From VAZQ01 sp045811525 (GTDB lineage Bacteria > Pseudomonadota > Alphaproteobacteria > Rhizobiales > Xanthobacteraceae): 64,000 nt of DNA. Position 1 is the stretch's first letter; each line of letters starts with the position of its first letter. Made by a program: the position numbers and the translations under genes. The notes beneath the pieces are model-generated. The model ran no database searches, had not been told where the DNA came from, and saw only the letters and a list, made by a program, of their open reading frames with translations. The stretch covers positions 1-64,000 of the forward strand of contig JBJMTV010000049.1 in the NCBI GenBank assembly GCA_045811525.1, given 5' to 3'. Shown here piece after piece: positions 1 through 8,195 of the stretch.

Positions 1-131
1 CAATCGCTTGGCAAACAGGCACAGGCACTGGCCGTCTCACCACAGCGCCTTCAGCAAGTAACCACGCCGTCCGCGAAACACGAAGATCTGCCCATTGTGC
101 GGATTGCGCTTGAGCGTCTCCTGTACCCGGT
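1..131 (-). pseudogene. IS66-family TnpB (Orf2) fragment
   Basis: Read on the minus strand, this stretch encodes the middle of the IS66 accessory protein TnpB (FVFRGRRG, then DGQ and CLFAKRL). The same segment occurs in the longer TnpB copy at 21700-22086. A TGA stop interrupts the frame where the other copy has a histidine (KALW-stop-DGQ), and the left side runs off the window. No tnpA or tnpC is visible, so this is a dead relic. Coding similarity was judged by eye between the two copies. Confidence 0.75.
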
Positions 132-361
132 GTCTATGAAAGACATCGAGAAGATCGAAGCCGAGACCAATTCTCATCCGAGGGTTGATATGCCCGACCA
201 GGACTGACCCAAGCTGCCTGGTGGCTGCGACGAGCGAGCGCGGCGGCAGACCTCTCAGTTCACTTCTTCAGCCAGCGGGGCGGTGCCTGGTAGGCATGGG
301 AGGAGTCTCGCGGCCGCAGCATAGCCGATCTCACCTGGACACAGCCCGCGCAGCGAGGACA

Positions 362-562
362 TTACGTGTCGAGCAGGTCGTCCAGCTGGACGTGCAAGCA
401 GTCGCCCAAATGGCAGCGGTGCCCTTCGCCGGCCGCGAGCAGCGCGCGCGCTTCTTCGGCACTGTCTGCCTCCACACACCATTCCTCGGCCCGCGTGACG
501 ACCATGGTCGCGTGGTACATCTTCGGTCGGTTCTGTGCTTTGTTCAGCTCGGCGACAACCAT
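362..562 (-). CDS. Small conserved-looking hypothetical protein (66 aa)
   Basis: This short frame gives an acidic protein of about 66 residues with a central RAEEWCVEADSAEEARALL stretch and a C-terminal GHRCHLGDCLHVQLDD segment carrying two cysteines and two histidines. I do not recognise a named family. The start at 562 is preferred over 574 because GAGAGG lies just upstream of it. It points away from the Ku gene. It could be chance coding, but the composition is balanced and protein-like, unlike the Arg/Ser-rich shadow frames around it. Confidence 0.45.
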   Translation of the reverse strand: MVVAELNKAQNRPKMYHATMVVTRAEEWCVEADSAEEARALLAAGEGHRCHLGDCLHVQLDDLLDT

Positions 563-710
563 GGGGCCTCTCAATGCGAATCATTGACGTGACCGAAGTA
601 TAGGTGTCCGGGGCAGCTGGAACAAAGAGGCAACCTACGGCGGCCAGCGGCTACTCCAATTCAGTGACGGCGCATCCTATATTGATGGCTGAAAGCGTAA
701 GGAGTGAGTT

Positions 711-1568
711 GTGGCCCCCCGTGCGTACTGGAAAGGCTATCTGAAGCTGTCGCTGGTCTCTTGCCCTGTCTCGCTTTTCCCGGCCTCCAGCGAGCGAGAG
801 AAGATCAGTTTTCATCAGCTGAACAAAAAGACTGGGAACCGCATCAAGTACAAGAAAGTGGACGCGGAGTCCGGTCACGAGGTCGCGCCGGACGAGATCA
901 TCAAGGGCTATGAGGTCTCCAAAGGCGAGTACCTCGAGCTTGCACCCGAGGAGCTTGAAGCCGTCGCACTGGAAAGCAAGCGCGTGATCGACATTGACGA
1001 GTTCGTGCCGAAGAAGGAGATCGATGAACTGTATCTCCGCGATCCCTACTACATCGTGCCCGATGGCGAGGTCGGGCAGCAAGCATTCGCCGTGATTCGT
1101 GAGGCGATACGTAAAGAAGGAATGGTGGCACTGGCTAAGGTCGTATTTACGTCCCGCGAGCACATCATCGCTCTCGAACCACGCGGCAAAGGAATGATGG
1201 GCGTGACGATCCGCTATCCGTATGAGGTGCGTAAAGAAGCAGCGTATTTCGACGACCTACCCGACGAGAAAATCCCGAAGGACATGCTTGATCTCGCTTC
1301 GCACATTGTCGCGACCAAGATGGGCCACTTCAATCCAGACAAGTTCGAGGATCGGTACGAAGACGCTCTTAAGGAGCTGTTGCGGAAGAAACAGAAAGGC
1401 GAGCAAATCGAGCGGCCAAAAGAGCGCGCTCCGTCGAACGTGGTGAACCTCATGGACGCCCTACGTCAGAGCGTCCAGGCCGAGACATCGCACAAGAAGC
1501 CCGCTGGGAAGAAAGCTGCTCCGCATCATGCGAAGAGAGCGAGCAGTAGACACAAGAAGGCTGGGTAG
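711..1568 (+). CDS. ku: Non-homologous end-joining protein Ku
   Basis: Bacterial Ku forms a homodimeric ring that binds double-strand DNA ends and recruits the ligase LigD for non-homologous end joining. The 285-residue product has the usual length. It opens with the family's typical APRAYWKGYLKLSLVSCPV, followed by FHQLNKKTGNRIKYKKVD and a GYEVSKGEYL motif, and it ends in the Lys/Arg/His-rich tail common in bacterial Ku. The GTG start at 711 is supported by AAGGAG about 6 bases upstream. A decayed ATP-dependent ligase lies 0.9 kb downstream on the other strand, so no intact NHEJ ligase partner is present in this window. Confidence 0.93.
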   Translation: MAPRAYWKGYLKLSLVSCPVSLFPASSEREKISFHQLNKKTGNRIKYKKVDAESGHEVAPDEIIKGYEVSKGEYLELAPEELEAVALESKRVIDIDEFVPKKEIDELYLRDPYYIVPDGEVGQQAFAVIREAIRKEGMVALAKVVFTSREHIIALEPRGKGMMGVTIRYPYEVRKEAAYFDDLPDEKIPKDMLDLASHIVATKMGHFNPDKFEDRYEDALKELLRKKQKGEQIERPKERAPSNVVNLMDALRQSVQAETSHKKPAGKKAAPHHAKRASSRHKKAG

Positions 1569-2133
1569 TGGTCGCTCAGGTCATTCTAGGCATGAACAGC
1601 TAAAGCCCGTGCGATAACGCAGCCGTTTGGAAGCTGATTCAGGGGACTTGATTGGCTTCTAGCCCCGCTTCCGCCAGTTCGCGGTGCCGGGGCGCTCACA
1701 CGGCTGGCTGCCGCCAGGACATCAGCCGCCCTCAGTTTGCGTCGTGTAGCCTGTACCCTTCCGCGGTTGGGGCGGCACTATCTCGGTGGTAAGGCAGAGG
1801 CACCTCGGGCACTCATAGGGGAGCGGCGCGGACGAAATCTCCGACGAAGCAGACGAAATAGAAGTGCAGATCATTGAGACGCAGGCGCAGAACTGGAAAA
1901 GCTGACCGCGAAGTATGAGCTTCGGGAGTCTGATCCAGATCGCTACGGCAACACGCCCCCAGAATGCTCTATGAACCTTATCGAGTCCGTTGTCTCGGAT
2001 GCGCTAGCGCTGTTGAAGAGCATGTGACGGGGAAGGTCTAAGCTCTCTCTCAAGAGTGCTATCCGGACCAACAGCGCTTTGCCGTATTATTGCCGTACAG
2101 GGCACAGCGGAAACGCTAAGTATTTGATTTTCC
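1569..2133. other. Intergenic region with a possible gene remnant
   Basis: No intact gene is seen between ku and tRNA-Glu. On the plus strand, 1893-2027 reads as an uninterrupted 44-codon tail (beginning LEKLTAKYELRESDP and ending DALALLKSM, then TGA) with protein-like composition. An acidic stretch just upstream lies in another frame. This looks like the end of a decayed hypothetical gene, but the evidence is weak. Confidence 0.3.
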
Positions 2134-2209
2134 TGGCGCGCCCTACGGGAATCGAACCCGTGTTTCCGCCGTGAAAGGGCGATGTCCTAGACCGCTAGAC
2201 GAAGGGCGC
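2134..2209 (-). tRNA. tRNA-Glu (UUC)
   Basis: The reverse complement folds as a complete cloverleaf. The acceptor stem GCGCCCT pairs with AGGGCGC, the anticodon arm is TCGCC-CTTTCAC-GGCGG with anticodon TTC, the T-loop is GGGTTCGATTCCC, and CCA is encoded. The gene stands alone on the minus strand downstream of the ligase relic. Confidence 0.97.
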
Positions 2210-2261
2210 GTGAGCCAGGTTGGCGCGGCGAGATATAGAGGCCTTTGGGGCGTCGCGCGTG

Positions 2262-2459
2262 TTATCTATCTTTGATCACTACGTAGCAGGGGTCCTCCCG
2301 TTGGCCGCAGCTCGTGCGAGCTGCAGACTGCCTAGCAAAATCGATCGCCTTCTCCACTCGGAGTAGCTGCCACCAAACTAGACCGAGCAGCGCTACCATT
2401 AAGCCAAACAGGATGGGCACAAGCCATGCACGAAGCGCTACGAGCGTCTGCTGTATCAT
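2262..2459 (-). CDS. Small single-pass membrane protein (65 aa)
   Basis: The product is 65 residues with one clear hydrophobic segment at about residues 10-33 (rich in Leu, Val, Trp and Phe), followed by a short charged tail with two cysteines. The ATG overlaps the last codon of the broken ligase frame upstream (2456-2459), which suggests the two were once translationally coupled. The other ligase relics in this window are followed by a different small gene. No function can be assigned. Confidence 0.5.
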   Translation of the reverse strand: MIQQTLVALRAWLVPILFGLMVALLGLVWWQLLRVEKAIDFARQSAARTSCGQREDPCYVVIKDR

Positions 2460-3083
2460 CGGCGATTCGACCACCAGTTTTCCTCGAACTCCCGGCGCAT
2501 CGCTGGGGCGGCTGGGTTCTTGATCTTGCGCCAGACGTCCGTGCGGCCGCTGAGATAAGCAGAACCCAGATGCTTGCTGACAATGCCTTCGCACCCTAAG
2601 GCGCAGGCGTGCTCAAAGACGATCTCGCCCGGTGCCTCATAGGTGGCGTTCAGCACCAGCCCAGCTCTAGGCTTGCGCAGGAGCTTGGCGAGTGCACGAC
2701 GGCGCACGTTGAGCGGCTCTGGCCGTAGATCGCCGGCCGTCAAGCTCGAGTAAGTCGAAGGCGACCAAGTGCACCGGGGCACGGCGGTACCGGAGCCGCT
2801 GAAAGTCAGTGAGCCCAGTGTTATCACAAGCTATCGCCTCACCGTCGATTAAGCAGGAGCGCGCTGCCAGGTCCCTGACAGCCTCGAGGATCAGCGGGAA
2901 GCGCTCGGTCCAGTCGATGCCTCGACGGGTGAAGAGACGCACGCTGTTGCCCTCGCGGCGTGCGAGAAGGCGAAAGCCGTCGTGCTTGATCTCGTGAACC
3001 CAATCAGGGCCGGAGGGCGGCCGCTCGGCACGACTGGGAAGGCAGGGCGAAACGAAGCCAGATTGGTGCACCAGACGCGACAT
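2456..3083 (-). pseudogene. ATP-dependent DNA ligase (LigD-ligase-like), frameshifted
   Basis: The first frame, starting at ATG 3083, contains the nucleotidyltransferase motif I region HEIKHDGFRLL with the AMP-accepting lysine, then RLFTRRGIDWTERFP and IDGEAI. At about 2731-2737 one extra base in a GGCCGGCG run shifts the frame. The protein then continues in the other frame with DLRPEPL, the GLVLNATYEAPG region and EGIVSKHLGSAYLSGRT, ending near WRKIKNPAAPA. The whole would be a short, ligase-only protein of about 210 residues. Its closeness to ku suggests a past NHEJ role. Related fragments lie at 10893-11370 and 17100-17325. A sequencing error at the indel is possible. Confidence 0.85.
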
Positions 3084-3183
3084 GCGTCGGCCAATAGCCG
3101 GATGCGCCAGCCGAGTCGAGTCAGATGCCCCGACTGGCGTCTTCCGCGCGCGCCGTAAGAGGTGTGGGTGCAGGTCCCGTCGT

Positions 3184-3516
3184 TTAACGGGGCGGTGTGT
3201 AGCCGGGCGAAGGTGTACCTGGCGTATAGCCCTGAGCTGGACCGCCACGCGGCGGCCCCTCTATGACCGCGCCGGGTCCTGCATCAGCGCAGCCGCGTCG
3301 TGCTACACACCGAAAGAACCGCGGGTTGCGCCACCCGAAGCGGGCTCCACATTCCTGGCGCACAGCCCGGCAAAATCTCCATCCCTGCACCGTTTGCGTG
3401 AGTGCCCCCTCTGCTACGGCAATGCCCGGAGGCGCAATCGGTGCAGCGACTGCACTCCGCTGAAGCGCACTTCCGGATCCGATGATCATCATGGCCGTCA
3501 ATGTCACTCTCAGCAT
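3184..3516 (-). CDS. Small secreted Cys/Arg/Trp-rich protein
   Basis: The 110-residue product begins with a signal peptide (MLRVTLTAMMIIGSGSALQ, with cleavage probably near AVAAP). A conserved-looking AEGALTQTVQGWRFCRAVRQ segment and a cysteine-containing GWRNPRFFRCVARRGC segment follow. The C-terminus is rich in Gly, Pro, Thr and Tyr (GYTPGTPSPGYTPPR). I recall similar exported proteins in Bradyrhizobium-type genomes, all without known function. The ATG at 3516 is chosen over the longer frame because GGAG lies 9 bases upstream and the signal peptide starts there. Confidence 0.65.
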   Translation of the reverse strand: MLRVTLTAMMIIGSGSALQRSAVAAPIAPPGIAVAEGALTQTVQGWRFCRAVRQECGARFGWRNPRFFRCVARRGCADAGPGAVIEGPPRGGPAQGYTPGTPSPGYTPPR

Positions 3517-3928
3517 TTTGCCTACTCCGATGAGAGTCAACGCAGGAATTTTGAACGCTCCGCAAGCATCTGTGTTCCAGCGCCTTGCCAAAGATCCGCA
3601 GGCGGCGTGCGCCATGCTGTACTTCACGGGAGTTTGGTGATCGCAGTGTCCTGATTTATGCCATCAGTTGGCTCTGTTCACGCGGGCGCCTCGCTGAAGT
3701 TTAATGCGAGTGATCTGAGTAACCGAGCATCCTCGTAGTTATCGCGGCCACGCTCAGCTAGGAACTAGCGGCGCCCGAAATATCGCCGCGAGTTTCGTCT
3801 AGTGGCGTCGCTGCCCCGCCGAACTCCGGCCAAATCCTGTTTGCACCCCCCGTGAACCCCAGCGCTGTGCGATGGGGGTCGAGGCCCAGAGTGTTATACA
3901 CCTAACCGATTGATCATTTGGGGAGTTT
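3517..3928. other. Intergenic region, nothing recognised
   Basis: I see no convincing coding frame, RNA gene or repeat in these 412 bases between the secreted protein gene and tRNA-Pro. The promoter of the minus-strand secreted protein should lie in its left part. Confidence 0.4.
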
Positions 3929-4006
3929 TGGTCGGAGCGCCGAGATTTGAACTCGGGACCCCCAGTCCCCCAGACTGGTGCGCTAACCGGGCTGCGCTAC
4001 GCTCCG
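3929..4006 (-). tRNA. tRNA-Pro (GGG)
   Basis: The reverse complement gives a complete cloverleaf with acceptor stem CGGAGCG/CGCTCCG, anticodon loop TGGGGGA (anticodon GGG), T-arm CCGAGTTCAAATCTCGG and an encoded CCA end. It is transcribed away from the transporter gene at 4182. Confidence 0.96.
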
Positions 4007-4181
4007 CCGTTGCGCCACAACATCTAGACGGGTGCCATGCGCGCCGCAAGTGCGCCTGCGGCGACGTGCGGCGACGGCGGGGAGGGCACGTTTGCGACGC
4101 GCACGGCAGAGACGATGCCGGATCTCGGGTTGACTCGCACGCCCTCCGACCGGAGGTTCTGGCGAGCAGGCGCAAGGCCCG

Positions 4182-5522
4182 ATGAGCACTCAGCAGGCAG
4201 TCTCGCACGTCTATTTTGGTCTGAGCCCGCTCTGGGTATCGACGACAATCCTGCTTGTCACCTACGCCGTGGTCATCTCCGAAAAGATCAACCGCTCGAT
4301 CGTGGCGCTACTGGGTGCAAGCGTCATGCTCTTCGTCGGCCTCATGGACCAGGAGGAGGCCCTCAAGGGAATAGACTGGAACACCATCGCGCTGCTCACC
4401 GGCATGATGATCCTGGTCTCGATCTCGCGTCGGTCCGGCATGTTCCAGTTTCTTGCGATCTGGTCAGCGCGCGCGGCCCGCGCCCGCCCGGCGGGCATCC
4501 TGCTCCTGCTGCAGATCACCACGGCCGTGCTGTCGGCTTTCCTCGATAATGTGACGACCGTGCTGCTGGTCGTGCCGGTGACGCTTGCCATGACACGCGA
4601 GCTCGATGTGCCGCCCTATCCATTCCTTTTTGCCGAGGTGCTCGCCTCCAATATCGGCGGCACCGCCACACTGATCGGTGACCCGCCCAACATCTTGATC
4701 GGCTCGCTCGCCGGACTCGACTTCAACGCCTTTGTGACTCACCTCGCGCCGGTCATCCTCATCGTCATGGCAGCACAGCTGCTCATGACGCATCTCCTCT
4801 GGGGCAAGGACCTCAGGGCCACGCCGGAGCGCAAGGCGCGCGTCATGGCCATGATCCCGCGCGAGGCGATCATGGACTGGCTGCTGCTCAAGCAATCGCT
4901 CGCCGTGCTGGCGGCAGTGATCGTCATGTTCGTGCTGGCACGGCCGCTCCGCCTTGAGGCCGGGACCATCGCGATGGCCGGTGCAGCCGTCCTGATGCTG
5001 CTCGACAACTGGGCGCATCACGGGGAGAACGCGGCGAAGAACCTGCACGAGACGTTCTCGGACGTGGAATGGATCACGATCTTTTTCTTCATTGGGCTGT
5101 TCGTCGTGGTGCACGGCGTCGATGTTGGCGGTCTGCTGCAGCTTTTGGCTGATCAACTGCTGGCGGCGACCAGCGGGGAGCTCGCGACGACCGGCTACGC
5201 GATCTTGTGGGCGTCGGCCGTCCTCTCGGCAATCGTCGACAACATTCCGTTCGTCGCCACCATGATCCCGCTGATCAAGAACATGGCGCCCGCGCTGGGC
5301 GGACCTGAGAGGATCGAGCCGCTCTGGTGGTGCCTCTCGCTCGGCGCATGTCTCGGCGGGAACGGAACGCTGATCGGGGCCTCGGCCAACCTCACGGTCG
5401 CCGGCATCGCCGAGCGCCACGGTGTGCCTTTCCGCTTCCTCACCTACACGCTCTACGCCTTTCCGATGATGCTGGTTTCGCTCGCCATCTGCCACGTTTA
5501 CGTGTGGTGGCGCTATTTCTGA
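4182..5522 (+). CDS. ArsB/NhaD-type ion transporter
   Basis: The 446-residue protein is strongly hydrophobic, with about ten to eleven membrane segments. It carries two related half-signatures of the ion transporter (IT) superfamily: SNIGGTATLIGDPPN in the first half and LGGNGTLIGASANL in the second, matching the internal two-fold repeat of the ArsB/NhaD/P-protein group. Both halves also share a DN(V/I) motif (FLDNVTTVLLVVP and IVDNIPFVATMIP). The substrate may be an anion or sodium/protons; the sequence does not decide. It has no arsenic-resistance neighbours, so an arsenite role is unlikely. It appears monocistronic. Confidence 0.85.
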   Translation: MSTQQAVSHVYFGLSPLWVSTTILLVTYAVVISEKINRSIVALLGASVMLFVGLMDQEEALKGIDWNTIALLTGMMILVSISRRSGMFQFLAIWSARAARARPAGILLLLQITTAVLSAFLDNVTTVLLVVPVTLAMTRELDVPPYPFLFAEVLASNIGGTATLIGDPPNILIGSLAGLDFNAFVTHLAPVILIVMAAQLLMTHLLWGKDLRATPERKARVMAMIPREAIMDWLLLKQSLAVLAAVIVMFVLARPLRLEAGTIAMAGAAVLMLLDNWAHHGENAAKNLHETFSDVEWITIFFFIGLFVVVHGVDVGGLLQLLADQLLAATSGELATTGYAILWASAVLSAIVDNIPFVATMIPLIKNMAPALGGPERIEPLWWCLSLGACLGGNGTLIGASANLTVAGIAERHGVPFRFLTYTLYAFPMMLVSLAICHVYVWWRYF

Positions 5523-5657
5523 GGGCCCTGCGCGGCGGCCAGCATTTGCCTCTGTTAGGGAGCCATTAAGGCTGTCGCGCGATTAACGCCGGAGTTAACG
5601 GGGCGGCGCGTGCGCTTCACTTACATTATTGCCTCGTCTACTTGGAGGCACGTGCCG

Positions 5658-6035
5658 ATGCTTTATCATTGTTGCGGCCGTATGACTCGGCTGGGCGCGG
5701 CTGCCGCGCTCGCAATCGCGAGCGCCACTCCGGCTGCGGCCGGATGCTGCGTAGGAGGCGAATTCACCCTGGTGAACCAGGGCCCGGTGTACTCGGGTCC
5801 CGGCCATTTCCTGCCGCGTCAGCTGCATGACTGGGCGCCGCCGGCCTATCCCTATGTGGGCCCCGTGTTCACCGGCTATCCCTATGGCTTGCAGTCGAGT
5901 GGCGGCTATCCCCGGGGATTCCATAGCCCATTCACGGGCTATCCTTATGTCGAGCCGCCCTATGGCGTTCCGGCGCCGTCTTACGTGAACTACCGCATGG
6001 GCGAGCCGGCAGGCATCTACCGACGTCGACGCTGA
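5658..6035 (+). CDS. Small secreted Tyr/Pro/Gly-rich protein
   Basis: The 125-residue product has a signal peptide (hydrophobic ALAIASATPAAAG) followed by a mature part with repeated FTGYPYG/FTGYPYV motifs and many Tyr, Pro and Gly residues, ending in Arg. The repeats suggest an extended or surface-associated protein. The ATG at 5658 is preferred over the GTG at 5610 because GGAGG lies 9 bases upstream. Its 3' end faces the 3' end of rlmB with a 15-base gap. No named family is recognised. Confidence 0.65.
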   Translation: MLYHCCGRMTRLGAAAALAIASATPAAAGCCVGGEFTLVNQGPVYSGPGHFLPRQLHDWAPPAYPYVGPVFTGYPYGLQSSGGYPRGFHSPFTGYPYVEPPYGVPAPSYVNYRMGEPAGIYRRRR

Positions 6036-6050
6036 ATTGAGCGTGGCGCG

Positions 6051-6878
6051 CTACGCCGTGTTGCCGATGCGCGCGCGCGCCACGTAAAGGGCAAGCGCGG
6101 CCGCGTTCGAGACGTTCAGGCTCTTGATGCGTCCGGGAAGATCGAGCCGCACGAGCCGATCGCAAGTGCTGCGCGTGAGCTGGCGCAGTCCCTTGCCCTC
6201 GGCACCGAGCACCAGTGCGAGCGGCGCGCGCAGCGCTACGTCACTGAGGTCGCCATCCCCGCTGCTGTCGAGCCCCACGAGCAGGAACCCGCCCGTGCGC
6301 AGCGTTTCCAGCGCGCGGGCGAGATTCTGCACGCTGATGAGCGGTACATATTCGAGCGCGCCGGACGCTGCCTTGGCCAGGGCTCCGGTCGCCTGCGGGC
6401 TGTGCCGTGCCGTTGTCACGATCGCGGCGACGTCAAAGGCTGCGGCCGTGCGCAGAATAGCCCCCACATTGTGCGGGTCGGTGATCTGATCGAGCACGAG
6501 CACGAGGGCTGACGACGCGATGTCCTCGAGCTCTCGCTCCGGCAGCGGGTCAGCCTCCGCCAGAAGGCCGTTGTGCACGGCGTCGGGCGCGAGGCGCCGG
6601 GCGATCGCATCGGGCCGCACGAGTTCCGGCGTGACGGCGAGCGGGACACGCTCCTCGGTCAGGTGGCGCGCCGCGTTCTCGGTGGCGTAGAGCCGACGGA
6701 TGTGGCGTGCAGGATTTTCCAGCGCGGCTTTGACCGTGTGCCAGCCGTAGAGAAGGGCACCCCCTTGCGTGAGATCCGCCTCGGGCACCAAGCTGTGCTT
6801 GCGCCAACTCTGCTGCGGCTTGCCTGCAAAACGGCCGCCGGCTGCCTTCGACCCATAGACCTTGCGCGGCGGGCGCAT
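6051..6878 (-). CDS. rlmB: TrmH-family 23S rRNA 2'-O-ribose methyltransferase (RlmB type)
   Basis: SPOUT-class enzyme that 2'-O-methylates a guanosine of 23S rRNA using S-adenosylmethionine. The 275-residue protein has an N-terminal substrate-binding domain (YGWHTVKAALENPAR) and a C-terminal SpoU domain. The three SPOUT motifs are visible: LDQITDPHNVGAILRTA, LVLGAEGKGLRQLT and IKSLNVSNAAALALY. In many Hyphomicrobiales this gene lies next to tRNA-Tyr, tRNA-Gly and tuf. Here the expected tRNA-Tyr begins divergently at 7058 but is cut by the integrated element. Confidence 0.93.
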   Translation of the reverse strand: MRPPRKVYGSKAAGGRFAGKPQQSWRKHSLVPEADLTQGGALLYGWHTVKAALENPARHIRRLYATENAARHLTEERVPLAVTPELVRPDAIARRLAPDAVHNGLLAEADPLPERELEDIASSALVLVLDQITDPHNVGAILRTAAAFDVAAIVTTARHSPQATGALAKAASGALEYVPLISVQNLARALETLRTGGFLLVGLDSSGDGDLSDVALRAPLALVLGAEGKGLRQLTRSTCDRLVRLDLPGRIKSLNVSNAAALALYVARARIGNTA

Positions 6879-6971
6879 GCGTCCTCCTGCTGGTGACGAG
6901 CGTCCCGCGGCGTCGCGCGAAGATCAAGGGAGCGGGTGTCATTCGCGGTCTGCGCGCGCGGTTTGACGCGG

Positions 6972-7000
6972 TTGACAGGCTTGCCCCCGCTCCGCATAAC
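6972..7000 (+). promoter_or_regulatory. Sigma-70-like promoter of the ancestral tRNA-Tyr, now stranded
   Basis: A perfect -35 box TTGACA (6972-6977) is followed after 17 bases by CATAAC (6995-7000). It lies about 58 bases upstream of the tRNA-Tyr 5' half at 7058 and points towards it. Because the tRNA is interrupted by the island, any transcript now contains only half a tRNA and then runs into the element. Identified by eye. Confidence 0.6.
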
Positions 7001-7055
7001 CCGGGCCGTTCCGAGCGCAAGCAAGTCTCCGCAAGGCGGCCTATATGTGCGGGAC

Positions 7056-7100
7056 GCGGGGGAGTGTCCCGAGTGGCAAAGGGGGCGGACTGTAAATCCG
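7056..7100 (+). repeat. Left attachment repeat: 5' half of tRNA-Tyr
   Basis: These 45 bases are identical to 27974-28018. They cover two bases upstream of tRNA-Tyr and its first 43 nucleotides, through the anticodon GTA and the 3' side of the anticodon stem. After 7100 the sequence departs from the tRNA (TCAAACTC instead of the extra arm), so no functional tRNA is encoded here. It is read as attL of the 21-kb element. Confidence 0.9.
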
Positions 7101-7359
7101 TCAAACTCTTTTTTGCGTTCAACGTTTATTCTGAAAATCTTATTGCATCCCGCCCTCTACGCTTCAATGGGTTAGCGAACGTTTCAGAACGCGCGTCGCT
7201 GGACACGAAGCGGCGCTGGCGGCCGATCACCGTCCTCTACAGGGTCAATTGCGTGCGCTCTGGGCGCCCGGCCGTCACCTCGCGCCGGGCCAGCGCGCGG
7301 TCATCGCTGAATGTACACGGTGAAGTAGCTTTCATATCTCGTCAAAATCGGAGGTCACG

Positions 7360-8036
7360 ATGGGTGGATTCGGTTCTGGTGGACACAATTCCAAGGGCAG
7401 ACTGCGCGATGTGCAATGTGCGAGGCTTGATGTTCATGCACTCGCCCGCGATGGCCAGCTGAAGCTTGGCAGCTGCGGAGCACTTTCGGCAATATTTGGT
7501 TCGAGGTGGTCGGTGGCCCGGATGCCAGGCGGCTGGTGCTTGACTTTCCTCGCCGAACTCACTCGGGAGAACCACTGGATCCTCTACGGCAGACTATCAT
7601 GTGTTATTGGCGAGCGGCGCATTATGGCGGGCGCTATCTTGTATTTGGATGTCCTGAATGTCGTCGCCGGGCTCGCGTCCTCTATGCTTCGTATGCCAAT
7701 GACCGAATCTGGTTGTTCAGTTGCCGCAAATGCGCTGGCATCACTTATCAATCCACCATGGGGCACCAATGGGACCGGTCAGCGCGTCATGTCGAGAAAT
7801 TGCGCGTTCGGCTTCAATGGCGGCACGGCAGCGCCATGCCGATCAAGCCGCGAGGTATGCACGAGAAGACTTATCAGCGCATTTTAGGAACGCTTGCTTA
7901 CCACGAGGCGATACGAAAGAAGGGCGCGAGTTACGCTCGAAGATCTCGGCCGGACCAGCACCGTGCTCATTTGTGGCGACAATGCCGCAACAGATTTACG
8001 GCCGATGGGGGATGGCCCGTCCGCTGCTCCAATTAA
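7360..8036 (+). pseudogene. MGGFGSG-type zinc-ribbon-like hypothetical protein, frameshifted
   Basis: The gene starts at ATG 7360 with the signature MGGFGSGG, followed by LDVHALARDGQLKLG. I recall proteins of about 200 residues with this start in alphaproteobacteria and their mobile elements. The expected continuation is in another frame from about 7500 to 8036: FGCPECRRRARVLYAS and FSCRKCAGITYQS, two CxxC pairs suggesting a zinc ribbon, then HVEKLRVRLQ. An indel near 7480-7510 would join the two. It is the first gene inside the left end of the element. The function is unknown. Confidence 0.6.
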
Positions 8037-8195
8037 TCGGCCCAGGCCAGCCGAACACTTAGCGTCGCAGGTGTGGCGGCTCACAAGGTGACTTTATCCC
8101 TACCAAATTAAAATATATCTTCGGATTCCGTCACCGGCTGAGAGAAGTTCGAACACAATCGATCGGTCGATGAAGGCGTTTCGGAAGGCTCTGCC

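Noticed and set aside
255..584. Alternative 109-codon minus-strand frame over the small gene at 362-562
   Set aside because: Arg/Ala-rich composition typical of a shadow frame. The 66-residue frame has a more balanced composition and a better ribosome site.
4464..5495. Long minus-strand open frame opposite the ArsB/NhaD-type transporter
   Set aside because: Its product is rich in Arg, His, Asp and Gln without any domain, while the plus strand encodes a clear membrane protein. It is a high-GC shadow frame.
7058..7100. A second tRNA-Tyr gene
   Set aside because: Only the 5' half matches; the extra arm, T-arm and acceptor 3' strand are absent after 7100, so it is the left attachment repeat and not a gene.
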